Assembly (NCBI GenBank): GCA_949987565.1
Contig: OX465103.1
Location: forward strand, 14,924,774-14,988,773
DNA: 64,000 nucleotides
Direction: 5' to 3'
Source: Luidia sarsii
Lineage: Eukaryota > Echinodermata > Asteroidea > Paxillosida > Luidiidae
Shown: positions 12,371-24,269 of the stretch, piece after piece
Layout of the letters: each line of letters begins with the position of its first letter
Position numbering within the stretch: position 1 is the first letter of the stretch
The notes under the pieces: generated by a model
What the model was told of the DNA's origin: nothing
The model's database searches: none
The model's input: only the letters and a program-made list of their open reading frames with translations
Translations under genes and position numbers: made by a program

Positions 12371-15300
12371 CGGTGGGCCATCGGTGTGCTTGTTGGTTCG
12401 CTTTCGGTGTGCTGTCTGTGTGCTTTCGGTGTGCTGTCGGTGTATGGTCGATGCAGTGTTGGTGTACTGTCGTGCTGACGGTGGGTTGTTGGTAAGCTGT
12501 CATTAGTGTGCTGTTGGTGTGGTGTCGGTGGCCTTTCGGAGTGCTGTCGGTGTGCTGTTGGTGTGGTGTCGGGGTGCTGTCTTTGTGCTGTAGGTGTGCT
12601 GTCGGTGTGCTGTCGGTGTGCTGTCGGTGTGCTGTCGTTGTGCTGTCTGTGTGCTGTAGGTGTGCTGTAGGTGTGCTGTAGGTGTGATGTCGGTGTGCTG
12701 TCAGTGGTCTGTTGGTGGCTGTCAAATGCCTTTTGGGGGAAGGAAACTCTTTTTCCGCCTGGCCTCGTGACCCCCGCCTTTGCAATTGGTCCTGTAAAAG
12801 GGGGTGTTATCCTTGTTTCAGGATTAAGCAAAGGTTCTTGCCAGTTTTCCATCTACTCATTTCTTCACTTCTCTGAGAGACTGTGGGCTGTCAGGATGCT
12901 GTTGGTGGAATGTCAGTGTGCTGTCTGTGTGGTTTCGGTGTGCTGTCGCTGTATTGTCGATGTAGTGTCGGTGTGCTGTCGTGCTGACGGTGGATTGTTG
13001 GTATGCTGTCAGTGTGCTGTTGGTGTGCTGTCGGCTGGGCTTTCGGTGTGCTGGTCGGTTTGGTGTTGGTGCGCTGTGGGTGGAATGTCAGTGTGCTGTC
13101 TGTGTGCTTTCGGTGTGCTGTCCCTGTATGGTCGATGTAGTGTCGGTGTGCTGTCGTGCTGATGGTGGGTTGTTGGTATACTGTCAGTGTGCTGTTGGTG
13201 TGCTGTCGTTGGGCCATCGGTATGCTTGTTGGTTCGCTTTCGGTGTGCTGTCTGTGTGCTGTCGGTGTATGGTCGATGCAGTGTTGGTGTACTGTCGTGC
13301 TGACGGTGGGTTGTTGGTAAGCTGTCATTAGTGTGCTGTTGGTGTGGTGTCGGTGGCCTTTCGGAGTGCTGTCGGTGTGCTGTTGGTGTGGTGTCGGGGT
13401 GCTGTCTTTGTGCTGTAGGTGTGCTGTCGGTGTGCTGTCGGTGTGCTGTCGGTGTGCTGTCGGTGTGCTGTCGTTGTGCTGTCTGTGTGCTGTAGGTGTG
13501 CTGTAGGTGTGCTGTAGGTGTGATGTCGGTGTGCTGTCAGTGGTCTGTTGGTGGCTGTCAAATGCCTTTTGGGGGAAGGAAACTCTTTTTCCGCCTGGCC
13601 TCGTGACCCCCGCCTTTGCAATTGGTCCTGTAAAAGGGGGTGTTATCCTTGTTTCAGGATTAAGCAAAGGTTCTTGCCAGTTTTCCTTCTACTCTTTTCT
13701 TCACTTCTCTGAGAGACTGTGGGCTGTCGGCATGCTGTTGGTGGAATGTCAGTGTGCTGTCTGTGTGGTTTCGGTGTTCTGTCGCTGTATTGTCGATGTA
13801 GTGTCGGTGTGCTGTCGTGCTGACGGTGTGTTGTTGGTATGCTGTCAGTGTGCTGTTGGTGTGCTGTCGGCTGGGCTTTCGGTGTGCTGGTCGGTTTGGT
13901 GTTGGTGCGCTGTGGGTGGAATGTCAGTGTGCTGTCTGTGTGCTTTCGGTGTGCTGTCCCTGTATGGTCGATGTAGTGTCGGTGTGCTGTCGTGCTGATG
14001 GTGGGTTGTTGGTATACTGTCAGTGTGCTGTTGGTGTGCTGTCGGTGGGCCATCGGTATGCTTGTTGGTTCGCTTTCGGTGTGCTGTCTGTCTGCTTTCG
14101 GTGTGCTGTCGGTGTATGGTCGATGCAGTGTTGGTGTACTGTCGTGCTGACGGTGGGTTGTTGGTAAGCTGTCATTAGTGTGCTGTTGGTGTGGTGTCGG
14201 TGGCCTTTCGGAGTGCTGTCGGTGTGCCGTTGGTGTGGTGTCGGGGTGCTGTCTTTGTGCTGTAGGTGTGCTGTCGGTGTGCTGTCGGTGTGCTGTCGGT
14301 GTGCTGTCTGTGTGCTGTCTGTGTGCTGTAGGTGTGCTGTAGGTGTGCTGTAGGTGTGATGTCGGTGTGCTGTCAGTGGTCTGTTGGTGGCTGTCAAATG
14401 CCTTTTGGGGGAAGGAAACTCTTTTTCCGCCTGGCCTCGTGACCCCCGCCTTTGCAATTGGTCCTGTAAAAGGGGGTGTTATCCTTGTTTCAGGATTAAG
14501 CAAAGGTTCTTGCCAGTTTTCCTTCTACTCTTTTCTTCACTTCTCTGAGAGACTGTGGGCTGTCGGCATGCTGTTCGTGGAATGTCAGTGTGCTGTCTGT
14601 GTGGTTTCGGTGTGCTGTCGCTGTATTGTCGATGTAGTGTCGGTGTGCTGTCGTGCTGACGGTGGGTTGTTGGTATGCTGTCAGTGTGCTGTTGGTTTGC
14701 TGTCGGCTGGGCTTTCGGTGTGCTGGTCGGTTTGGTGTTGGTGCGCTGTGGGTGGAATGTCAGTGTGCTGTCTGTGTGCTTTCGGTGTGCTGTCCCTGTA
14801 TTGTCGATGTAGTGTCGATGTGCTGTCGTGCTGATGGTGGGTTGTTGGTATACTGTCAGTGTGCTGTTGGTGTGCTGTCGGTGGGCCATCGGTGTGCTTG
14901 TTGGTTCGCTGTTGGTGTGGTGTCTGTGTGCTTTCGGTGTGCTGTCGGTGTATGGTCGATGCAGTGTTGGTGCACTGTCGTGCTGACGGTGGGTTGTTGG
15001 TAAGCTGTCATTAGTGTGCTGTTGGTGTGGTGTCGGTGGCCTTTCGGAGTGGTGTCGGTGTGCTGTTGGTGTGGTGTCGGGGTGCTGTCTTTGTGCTGTA
15101 GGTGTGCTGTCGTTGTGCTGTCGGTGTGCTGTCGGTGTGCTGTCGATGTGCTGTCTGTGTGCTGTAGGTGTGATGTCGGTGTGCTGTCGCTGGTCTGTTG
15201 GAGGCCGTCAAAAGCCTTTTGGGGGAAGGAAACTCTTTTTCCGCCTGGCCTCATGACCCCCGCCTTTGCAAATGGTCCTGTAAAAGGGGGTGTTATCCTT

Positions 15301-16028
15301 GTTTCAGGATTAAGCAAAGGTTCTTGCCAGTTTTCCATCTACTCCTTTCTTCACTTCTCTGAGAGACTGTGGGCTGTCAGGATGCTGTTGGTGGAATGTC
15401 AGTGTGCTGTCTGTGTGGTTTCGGTGTGCTGTCGCTGTATTGTCGATGTAGTGTCGGTGTGCTGTCGTGCTGACGGTGGATTGTTGGTATGCTGTCAGTG
15501 TGCTGTTGGTGTGCTGTCGGCTGGGCTTTCGGTGTGCTGGTCGGTTTGGTGTTGGTGCGCTGTGGGTGGAATGTCAGTGTGCTGTCTGTGTGCTTTCGGT
15601 GTGCTGTCCCTGTATGGTCGATGTAGTGTCGGTGTGCTGTCGTGCTGATGGTGGGTTGTTGGTATACTGTCAGTGTGCTGTTGGTGTGCTGTCGTTGGGC
15701 CATCGGTATGCTTGTTGGTTCGCTTTCGGTGTGCTGTCTGTGTGCTGTCGGTGTATGGTCGATGCAGTGTTGGTGTACTGTCGTGCTTACGGTGGGTTGT
15801 TGGTAAGCTGTCATTAGTGTGCTGTTGGTGTGGTGTCGGTGGCCTTTCGGAGTGCTGTCGGTGTGCTGTTGGTGTGGTGTCGGGGTGCTGTCTTTGTGCT
15901 GTAGGTGTGCTGTCGGTGTGCTGTTGGTGTGCTGTCGGTGTGCTGTCGTTGTGCTGTCTGTGTGCTGTAGGTGTGCTGTAGGTGTGATGTCGGTGTGCTG
16001 TCAGTGGTCTGTTGGTGGCTGTCAAATG
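11057..16028. repeat. Run of 836-bp units with a trimer duplication
   Basis: Landmarks at 11057, 11893, 12729, 13565 and 14401 are spaced exactly 836 bp (76 x 11). The unit beginning at 13565 repeats the one at 11057 at an offset of 2508 bp (3 x 836), sharing the rare variant GGTGTTCTGTCG near 11267 and 13775. This is a local three-unit tandem duplication, followed by units of 814 bp. Confidence 0.75.
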
Positions 16029-17280
16029 CCTTTTGGGGGAAGGAAACTCTTTTTCCGCCTGGCCTTGTGACCCCCGCCTTTGCAATTGGTCCTTTAAAAG
16101 GGGGTGTTATCCTTGTTTCAGGATTAAGCAAAGGTTCTTGCCAGTTTTCCTTCTACTCTTGTCTTCACTTCTCTGAGAGACTCTGGGCTGTCGGCATGCT
16201 GTGGATGGAATGTCAGTGTGCTGTCTGTGTGCTTTCGGTGTGCTGTCGCTGTATTGTCGATGCAGTGTTGGTGTACTGTCGTGCTGAGGGTGGGTTGTTG
16301 GTATGCTGTAAGTGTGCTGTTGGTGTGCTGTCGGTGGGCTTTCGGTGTGCTGGTCGGTTTGGTGTTGGTGCGCTGTGGGTGGAATGTCAGTGTGCTGTCT
16401 GTGTGCTTTCGGTGTGCTGTCCCTGTATGGTCGATGTAGTGTCGGTGTGCTGTCGTGCTGATGGTGGGTTGTTGGTATACTGTCAGTGTGCTGTTGGTGT
16501 GCTGTCGGTTGGCCATCGGTATGCTTGTTGGTTCGCTTTCGGTGTGCTGTGTGTGTGCTGTCGGTGTATGGTCGATGCAGTGTTGGTGTACTGTCGTGCT
16601 GACGGTGGGATGTTGGTAAGCTGTCATTAGTGTGCTGTTGGTGTGGTGTCGGTGGCCTTTCGGAGTGCTGTCGGTGTGCCGTTGGTGTGGTGTCGGGGTG
16701 CTGTCTTTGTGCTGTAGGTGTGCTGTCGGTGTGCTGTCTGTGTGCTGTAGGTGTGCTGTCGGTGGGCTTTCGGTGTGCTGGTCGGTTTGGTGTTGGTGCG
16801 CTGTGGGTGGAATGTCAGTGTGCTGTCTGTGTGCTTTCGGTGTGCTGTCCCTGTATGGTCCATGTAGTGTCGGTGTGCTGTCGTGCTGATGGTGGGTTGT
16901 TGGTATACTGTCAGTGTGCTGTTGGTGTGCTGTCTGTGGGCCATCGGTATGCTTGTTGGTTCGCTTTCGGTGTGCTGTCAGTGTGCTTTCGGTGTGCTGT
17001 CGGTGTATGGTCGATGCAGTGTTGGTGTACTGTCGTGCTGACGGTGGGATGTTGGTAAGCTGTCATTAGTGTACTGTTGGTGTGGTGTCGGTGGCCTTTC
17101 GGAGTGCTGTCGGTGTGCTGTTGGTGTGGTGTCGGGGTGCTGTCTTTGTGCTGTAGGTGTGCTGTCGATGTGCTGTCTGTGTGCTGTCTGTGTGCTGTCT
17201 GTGTGCTGTCTGTGTGCTGTAGGTGTGCTGTAGGTGTGATGTCGGTGTGCTGTCAGTGGTCTGTTGGTGGCTGTCAAATG
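16029..17280. repeat. Fused long unit without an intervening core (1252 bp)
   Basis: The gap between cores at 16029 and 17281 is 1252 bp, about one and a half units, with no core between them. Near 16751-16770 the pure 11-mer run switches directly into GGTGGGCTTTCGGTGTGCTG, which belongs to the first sub-repeat region. This is the expected product of recombination between two out-of-register minisatellite tracts that skipped a core. Confidence 0.85.
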
Positions 17281-20200
17281 CCTTTTGGGGGAAGGAAACT
17301 CTTTTTCCGCCTGGCCTCGTTACCCCCGCCTTTGCAATTGGTCCTGTAAAAGGGGGTGTTATCCTTGTTTCAGGATTAAGCAAAGGTTCTTGCCAGTTTT
17401 CCTTCTACTCTTTTCTTCACTTCTCTGAGAGACTGTGGGCTGTCGGCATGCTGTTCGTGGAATGTCAGTGTGCTGTCTGTGTGGTTTCGGTGTGCTGTCG
17501 CTGTATTGTCGATGTAGTGTCGGTGTGCTGTCGTGCTGACGGTGGGTTGTTGGTATGCTGTCAGTGTGCTGTTGGTGTGCTGTCGGCTGGGCTTTCGGTG
17601 TGCTGGTCGGTTTGGTGTTGGTGCGCTGTGGGTGGAATGTCAGTGTGCCGTCTGTGTGCTTTCGGTGTGCTGTCCCTGTATGGTCGATGTAGTGTCGGTA
17701 TGCTGTCGTGCTGATGGTGGGTTGTTGGTATACTGTCAGTGTGCTGTTGGTGTGCTGTCGGTGGGCCATCGGTGTGCTTGTTGGTTCGCTGTTGGTGTGG
17801 TGTCTGTGTGCTTTCGGTGTGCTGTCGGTGTATGGTCGATGCAGTGTTGGTGCACTGTCATGCTGACGGTGGGTTGTTGGTAAGCTGTCATTAGTGTGCT
17901 GTTGGTGTGGTGTCGGTGGCCTTTCGGAGTGGTGTCGGTGTGCTGTTGGTGTGGTGTCGGGGTGCTGTCTTTGTGCTGTAGGTGTGCTGTCGTTGTGCTG
18001 TCGGTGTGCTGTCGGTGTGCTGTCGATGTGCTGTCTGTGTGCTGTAGGTGTGCTGTAGGTGTGATGTCGGTGTGCTGTCGCTGGTCTGTTGGAGGCCGTC
18101 AAAAGCCTTTTGGGGGAAGGAAACTCTTTTTCCGCCTGGCCTCATGACCCCCGCCTTTGCAAATGGTCCTGTAAAAGGGGGTGTTATCCTTGTTTCAGGA
18201 TTAAGCAAAGGTTCTTGCCAGTTTTCCATCTACTCTTTTCTTCACTTCTCTGAGAGACTGTGGGCTGTCGGGATGCTGTTGGTGGAATGTCAGTGTGCTG
18301 TCTGTGTGGTTTCGGTGTGCTGTCGCTGTATTGTCGATGTAGTGTCGGTGTGCTGTCGTGCTGACGGTGGGTTGTTGGTATGCTTTCAGTGTGCTGTTGG
18401 TGTGCTGTCGGCTGGGCTTTCGGTGTGCTGGTCGGTTTGGTGTTGGTGCGCTGTGGGTGGAATGTCAGTGTGCTGTCTGTGTGCTTTCGGTGTGCTGTCC
18501 CTGTATGGTCGATGTAGTGTCGGTGTGCTGTCGTGCTGATGGTGGGTTGTTGGTATACTGTCAGTGTGCTGTTGGTGTGCTGTCGGTTGGCCATCGGTAT
18601 GCTTGTTGGTTCGCTTTCGGTGTGCTGTCTGTGTGCTGTCGGTGTATGGTCGATGCAGTGTTGGTGTACTGTCGTGCTGACGGTGGGATGTTGGTAAGCT
18701 GTCATTAGTGTGCTGTTGGTGTGGTGTCGGTGGCCTTTCGGAGTGCTGTCGGTGTGCCGTTGGTGTGGTGTCGGGGTGCTGTCTTTGTGCTGTAGGTGTG
18801 CTGTCGGTGTGCTGTCTGTGTGCTGTAGGTGTGCTGTAGTGTGCTGTTTGTGTGATGTCGGTGTGCTGTCAGTGGTCTGTTGGTGGCTGTCAAATGCCTT
18901 TTGGGGGAAGGAAACTCTTTTTCCGCCTGACCTTGTGACCCCCGCCTTTGCAATTGGTCCTGTAAAAGGGGGTGTTATCCTTGTTTCAGGATTAAGCGAA
19001 GGTTCTTGCCAGTTTTCCTTCTACTCTTTTCTTCAATCTTCTGAGAGACTGTGGGCTGTCGGCATGCTGTTGGTGGAATGTCAGTGTGCTGTCTGTGTGG
19101 TTTCGGTGTGCTGTCGCTGTATTGTCGATGTAGTGTCGGTGTGCTGTCGTGCTGACGGTGGGTTGTTGGTATGCTGTCAGTGTGCTGTTGGTGTGCTGTC
19201 GGTGGGCTTTCGGTGTGCTGGTCGGTTTGGTGTTGGTGCGCTGTGGGTGGAATGTCAGTGTGCTGTCTGTGTGCTTTCGGTGTGCTGTCCCTGTATGGTC
19301 GATTTAGTGTCGGTGTGCTGTCGTGCTGATGGTGGGTTGTTGGTATACTGTCAGTGTGCTGTTGGTGTGCTGTCGGTGGGCCATCGGTGTGCTTGTTGGT
19401 TCGCTGTTGGTGTGGTGTCTGTGTGCTTTCGGTGTGCTGTCGGTGTATGGTCGATGCAGTGTTGGTGTACTGTCGTGCTGACGGTGGGTTGTTGGTAAGC
19501 TGTCATTAGTGTGCTGTTGGTGTGGTGTCGGTGGCCTTTCGGAGTGCTGTCGGTGTGCTGTTGGTGTGGTGTCGGGATGCTGTCTTTGTGCTGTAGGTGT
19601 GCTGTCGTTGTGCTGTCGGTGTGCTGTCGGTGTGCTGTCGATGTGCTGTCTGTGTGCTGTAGGTGTGCTGTAGGTGTGATGTCGGTGTGCTGTCGCTGGT
19701 CTGTTGGAGGCCGTCAAAAGCCTTTTGGGGGAAGGAAACTCTTTTTCCGCCTGGCCTCATGACCCCCGCCTTTGCAAATGGTCCTGTAAAAGGGGGTGTT
19801 ATCCTTGTTTCAGGATTAAGCAAAGGTTCTTGCCAGTTTTCCATCTACTCTTTTCTTCACTTCTCTGAGAGACTGTGGGCTGTCGGGATGCTGTTGGTGG
19901 AATGTCAGTGTGCTGTCTGTGTGGTTTCGGTGTGCTGTCGCTGTATTGTCGATGTAGTGTCGGTGTGCTGTCGTGCTGACGGTGGATTGTTGGTATGCTG
20001 TCAGTGTGCTGTTGGTGTGCTGTCGGCTGGGCTTTCGGTGTGCTGGTCGGTTTGGTGTTGGTGCGCTGTGGGTGGAATGTCAGTGTGCTGTCTGTGTGCT
20101 TTCGGTGTGCTGTCCCTGTATGGTCGATGTAGTGTCGGTGTGCTGTCGTGCTGATGGTGGGTTGTTGGTATACTGTCAGTGTGCTGTTGGTGTGCTGTCG

Positions 20201-22124
20201 GTGGGCCATCGGTATGCTTGTTGGTTCGCTTTTTGTGTGCTGTCTGTGTGCTGTCGGTGTATGGTCGATGCAGTGTTGGTGTACTGTCTTGCTTACAGTG
20301 GGTTGTTGGTAAGCTGTCATTAGTGTGCTGTTGGTGTGGTGTCGGTGGCCTTTCGGAGTGCTGTCGGTGTGCTGTTGGTGTGGTGTCGGGGTGCTGTCTT
20401 TGTGCTGTAGGTGTGCTGTCGGTGTGCTGTTGGTGTGCTGTCGGTGTGCTGTCGTTGTGCTGTCTGTGTGCTGTAGGTGTGCTGTAGGTGTGATGTCGGT
20501 GTGCTGTCAGTGGTCTGTTGGTGGCTGTCAAATGCCTTTTGGGGGAAGGAAACTCTTTTTCCGCCTGGCCTTGTGACCCCCGCCTTTGCAATTGGTCCTG
20601 TAAAAGGGGGTGTTATCCTTGTTTCAGGATTAAGCAAAGGTTCTTGCCAGTTTTCCTTCTACTCTTGTCTTCACTTCTCTGAGAGACTCTGGGCTGTCGG
20701 CATGCTGTGGATGGAATGTCAGTGTGCTGTCTGTGTGCTTTCGGTGTGCTGTCGCTGTATTGTCGATGCAGTGTTGGTGTACTGTCGTGCTGAGGGTGGG
20801 TTGTTGGTATGCTGTCAGTGTGCTGTTGGTGTGCTGTCGGTGGGCTTTCGGTGTGCTGGTTGGTTTGGTGTTGGTGCGCTGTGGGTGGAATGTCAGTGTG
20901 CTGTCTGTGTGCTTTCGGTGTGCTGTCCCTGTATGGTCGATGTAGTGTCGGTGTGCTGTCGTGCTGATGGTGGGTTGTTGGTATACTGTCAGTGTGCTGT
21001 TGGTGTGCTGTCGGTTGGCCATCGGTATGCTTGTTGGTTCGCTTTCGGTGTGCTGTCTGTGTGCTGTCGGTGTATGGTAGATGCAGTGTTGGTGTACTGT
21101 CGTGCTGACGGTGGGATGTTGGTAAGCTGTCATTAGTGTGCTGTTGGTGTGGTGTCGGTGGCCTTTCGGATTGCTGTCGGTGTGCCGTTGGTGTGGTGTC
21201 GGGGTGCTGTCTTTGTGCTGTAGGTGTGCTGTCGGTGTGCTGTCTGTGTGCTGTAGGTGTGCTGTAGTGTGCTGTAGGTGTGATGTCGGTGTGCTGTCAG
21301 TGGTCTGTTGGTGGCTGTCAAATGCCTTTTGGGGGAAGGAAACTCTTTTTCCGCCTGGCCTTGTGACCCCCGCCTTTGCAATTGGTCCTGTAAAAGGGGG
21401 TGTTATCCTTGTTTCAGGATTAAGCAAAGGTTCTTGCCAGTTTTCCTTCTACTCTTTTCTTCACTTCTCTGAGAGACTCTGGGCTGTTGGCATGCTTTGG
21501 ATGGAATGTCAGTGTGCTGTCTGTGTGCTTTTGGTGTGCTGTCGCTGTATTGTCGATGCAGTGTTGGTGTACTGTCGTGCTGAGGGTGGGTTGTTGGTAT
21601 GCTGTCAGTGTGCTGTTGGTGTGCTGTCGGTGGGCTTTCGGTGTGCTGGTCGGTTTGGTGTTGGTGCGCTGTGGGTGGAATGTCAGTGTGCTGTCTGTGT
21701 GCTTTCGGTGTGCTGTCCCTGTATGGTCGATGTAGTGTCGGTGTGCTGTCGTGCTGATGGTGGGTTGTTGGTATACTGTCAGTGTGCTGTTGGTGTGCTG
21801 TCGGTGGGCCATCGGTGTGCTTGTTGGTTCGCTGTTGGTGTGGTGTCTGTGTGCTTTCGGTGTGCTGTCGGTGTATGGTCGATGCAGTGTTGGTGTACTG
21901 TCGTGCTGACGGTGGGTTGTTGGTAAGCTGTCATTAGTGTGCTGTTGGTGTGGTGTCGGTGGCCTTTCGGAGTGCTGTCGGTGTGCTGTTGGTGTGGTGT
22001 CGGGGTGCTGTCTTTGTGCTGTAGGTGTGCTGTCGTTGTGCTGTCGGTGTGCTGTCGGTGTGCTGTCGATGTGCTGTCTGTGTGCTGTAGGTGTGCTGTA
22101 GGTGTGATGTCGGTGTGCTGTCGC

Positions 22125-22127
22125 TGG
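22125..22127 (+). repeat. Target-site duplication, left (TGG)
   Basis: TGG immediately precedes the CACTA terminus and recurs directly after the other terminus at 22597-22599. Uninterrupted class B units read CGCTGGTCTGTTGG, with a single TGG, at the same place. Confidence 0.85.
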
Positions 22128-22183
22128 CACTATGAACATCTAAACCGTGAAAATGGGCTGAAAATGTCATTTAGCCGTGAAAA
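22128..22183 (+). repeat. Left terminal inverted repeat of the CACTA-like element
   Basis: The first 26 bases match the reverse complement of the right end perfectly, and the full 56-bp arm has three mismatches. It contains CCGTGAAAA twice (near 22145 and 22175), probable sub-terminal motifs of the kind transposases bind. The binding role is an inference. Confidence 0.9.
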
Positions 22184-22540
22184 GAAAATTCACCGTGTTT
22201 TCACCCCTATTTCATGGCACACAGTTAGCCAAGTCATTTTCACTGTGTTCTCACCAGTGGTCTCCAAGGCCACATTTATGGTGGTAAATGGCTACAGGCA
22301 ATTTAGAAGTATCTGGGAGTGACAGTTACAAGGACACCATACAGTACCTCTATGGGGGCTGGTGGTCCCTACTGGTATTTGAATTAGCCATCCTTCAAGG
22401 CTGGAGCTTGCCACCCCAGATATTCACGCTTTTTAACTGTCTTTATAATGACCCAAAGATGGCCTTATCAGGTCAGAGAGGCGATTATTTTCACGGGGAA
22501 TTCACTGTAAAATGCACCTTGAAATCACAGTGACTTTTAA

Positions 22541-22596
22541 TTTTCACGGCGAAATGACATTTTCACCCCTTTTTCACGGTTTAGATGTTCATAGTG
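22541..22596 (-). repeat. Right terminal inverted repeat of the CACTA-like element
   Basis: Reverse complement of 22128-22183 with three mismatches. It contains TTTTCACGG near its inner and central parts and ends in CATAGTG, followed by the TGG duplication at 22597-22599. Confidence 0.9.
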
Positions 22597-24269
22597 TGGT
22601 CTGTTGGAGGCCGTCAAAAGCCTTTTGGGGGAAGGAAACTCTTTTTCCGCCTGGCCTCATGACCCCCGCCTTTGCAAATGGTCCTGTAAAAGGGGGTGTT
22701 ATCCTTGTTTCAGGATTAAGCAAAGGTTCTTGCCAGTTTTCCTTCTACTCTTTTCTTCACTTCTCTGAGAGACTGTGGGCTGTCGGGATGCTGATGGTGG
22801 AATGTCAGTGTGCTGTCTGTGTGGTTTCGGTGTGCTGTCGCTGTATTGTCGATGTAGTGTCGGTGTGCTGTCGTGCTGACGGTGGGTTGTTGGTATGCTG
22901 TCAGTGTGCTGTTGGTGTGCTGTCGGCTGGGCTTTCGGTGTGCTAGTCGGTTTGGTGTTGGTGCGCTGTGGGTGGAATGTCAGTGTGCTGTCTGTGTGCT
23001 TTCGGTGTGTTGTCCCTGTATGGTCGATGTAGTGTCGGTGTGCTGTCGTGCTGATGGTGGGTTGTTGGTATACTGTCAGTGTGCTGTTGGTGTGCTGTCG
23101 GTGGGCCATCGGTATGCTTGTTGGTTCGCTTTCGGTGTGCTGTCTGTGTGCTTTCGGTGTGCTGTCGGTGTATGGTCGATGCAGTGTTGGTGTACTGTCG
23201 TGCTGACGGTGGGTTGTTGGTAAGCTGTCATTAGTGTGCTGTTGGTGTGGTGTCGGTGGCCTTTCGGAGTGCTGTCGGTGTGCTGTTGGTGTGGTGTCGG
23301 GGTGCTGTCTTTGTGCTGTAGGTGTGCTGTCGGTGTGCTGTCGGTGTGCTGTCGGTGTGCTGTCGTTGTGCTGTCTGTGTGCTGTAGGTGTGCTGTAGGT
23401 GTGCTGTAGGTGTGATGTCGGTGTGCTGTCAGTGGTCTGTTGGTGGCTGTCAAATGCCTTTTGGGGGAAGGAAACTCTTTTTCCGCCTGGCCTCGTGACC
23501 CCCGCCTTTGCAATTGGTCCTGTAAAAGGGGGTGTTATCCTTGTTTCAGGATTAAGCAAAGGTTCTTGCCAGTTTTCCTTCTACTCTTTTCTTCACTTCT
23601 CTGAGAGACTGTGGGCTGTCGGCATGCTGTTGGTGGAATGTCAGTGTGCTGTCTGTGTGGTTTCGGTGTGCTGTCGCTGTATTGTCGATGTAGTGTCGGT
23701 GTGCTGTCGTGCTGACGGTGTGTTGTTGGTATGCTGTCAGTGTGCTGTTGGTGTGCTGTCGGCTGGGCTTTCGGTGTGCTGGTCGGTTTGGTGTTGCTGC
23801 GCTGTGGGTGGAATGTCAGTGTGCTGTCTGTGTGCTTTCGGTGTGCTGTCCCTGTATGGTCGATGTAGTGTCGGTGTGCTGTCGTGCTGATGGTGGGTTG
23901 TTGGTATACTGTCAGTGTGCTGTTGGTGTGCTGTCGGTGGGCCATCGGTATGCTTGTTGGTTCGCTTTCGGTGTGCTGTCTGTCTGCTTTCGGTGTGCTG
24001 TCGGTGTATGGTCGATGCAGTGTTGGTGTACTGTCGTGCTGACGGTGGATTGTTGGTAAGCTGTCATTAGTGTGCTGTTGGTGTGGTGTCGGTGGCTTTC
24101 GGAGTGCTGTCGGTGTGCCGTTGGTGTGGTGTCGGGGTGCTGTCTTTGTGCTGTAGGTGTGCTGTCGGTGTGCTGTCGGTGTGCTGTCTGTGTGCTGTAG
24201 GTGTGCTGTAGGTGTGCTGTAGGTGTGATGTCGGTGTGCTGTCAGTGGTCTGTTGGTGGCTGTCAAATG

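Larger units (their letters stand above)
1..22127. repeat. Satellite array, segment 1 (nested 11-bp / ~820-bp units)
   Basis: Continuous tandem array. Each unit has a core of about 190 bp carrying the landmark CCTTTTGGGGGAAGG, followed by GT-rich sequence built from the 11-mer GGTGTGCTGTC. The landmark begins at 729, 1554, 2378, 3039, 3853, 4788, 5579, 6403, 7064, 7900, 8736, 9561, 10385, 11057, 11893, 12729, 13565, 14401, 15215, 16029, 17281, 18106, 18897, 19721, 20535 and 21325. Most spacings are 791-836 bp. Those of 661-672 bp (from 2378, 6403 and 10385) lack one internal sub-repeat. Class B cores (GTCAAAAGCC) are at 2378, 4788, 6403, 10385, 15215, 18106 and 19721; the rest are class A (GTCAAATGCC). 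The window opens inside a unit, so the array extends to the left. No gene is supported here: open frames on both strands follow from the stop-free 11-bp period. Confidence 0.97.
22128..22596 (+). mobile_element. Non-autonomous CACTA-like miniature transposon (MITE), 469 bp
   Basis: The element begins CACTATGAAC and ends GTTCATAGTG. The termini are inverted repeats of 56 bp with three mismatches, flanked by a 3-bp duplication (TGG). CACTA ends plus a 3-bp duplication are the hallmarks of the EnSpm/CACTA superfamily. The host unit is 1296 bp against 824 bp without it, a difference of 472, which is exactly the element plus one TGG. The interior is AT-richer than the array, lacks any transposase-like frame, and contains several extra CCGTGAAAA / TTTTCACGG motifs in both orientations. 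It is therefore a deletion derivative or MITE mobilised in trans. Strand is arbitrary. Chapaev-type elements can also have CACTA-like ends, but they usually make a 4-bp duplication. Confidence 0.88.

Noticed and set aside
1..22127. GT-rich repeats as telomeric DNA
   Set aside because: The 11-mer contains C in every copy and does not match TTAGGG or other known telomere repeats; a subtelomeric location remains possible but is not shown.
22159..22533. Open frames across the MITE (for example 22288-22533 plus) as a transposase
   Set aside because: They are short, partly run out of flanking satellite, and show no transposase motif; the element is too small to be autonomous.
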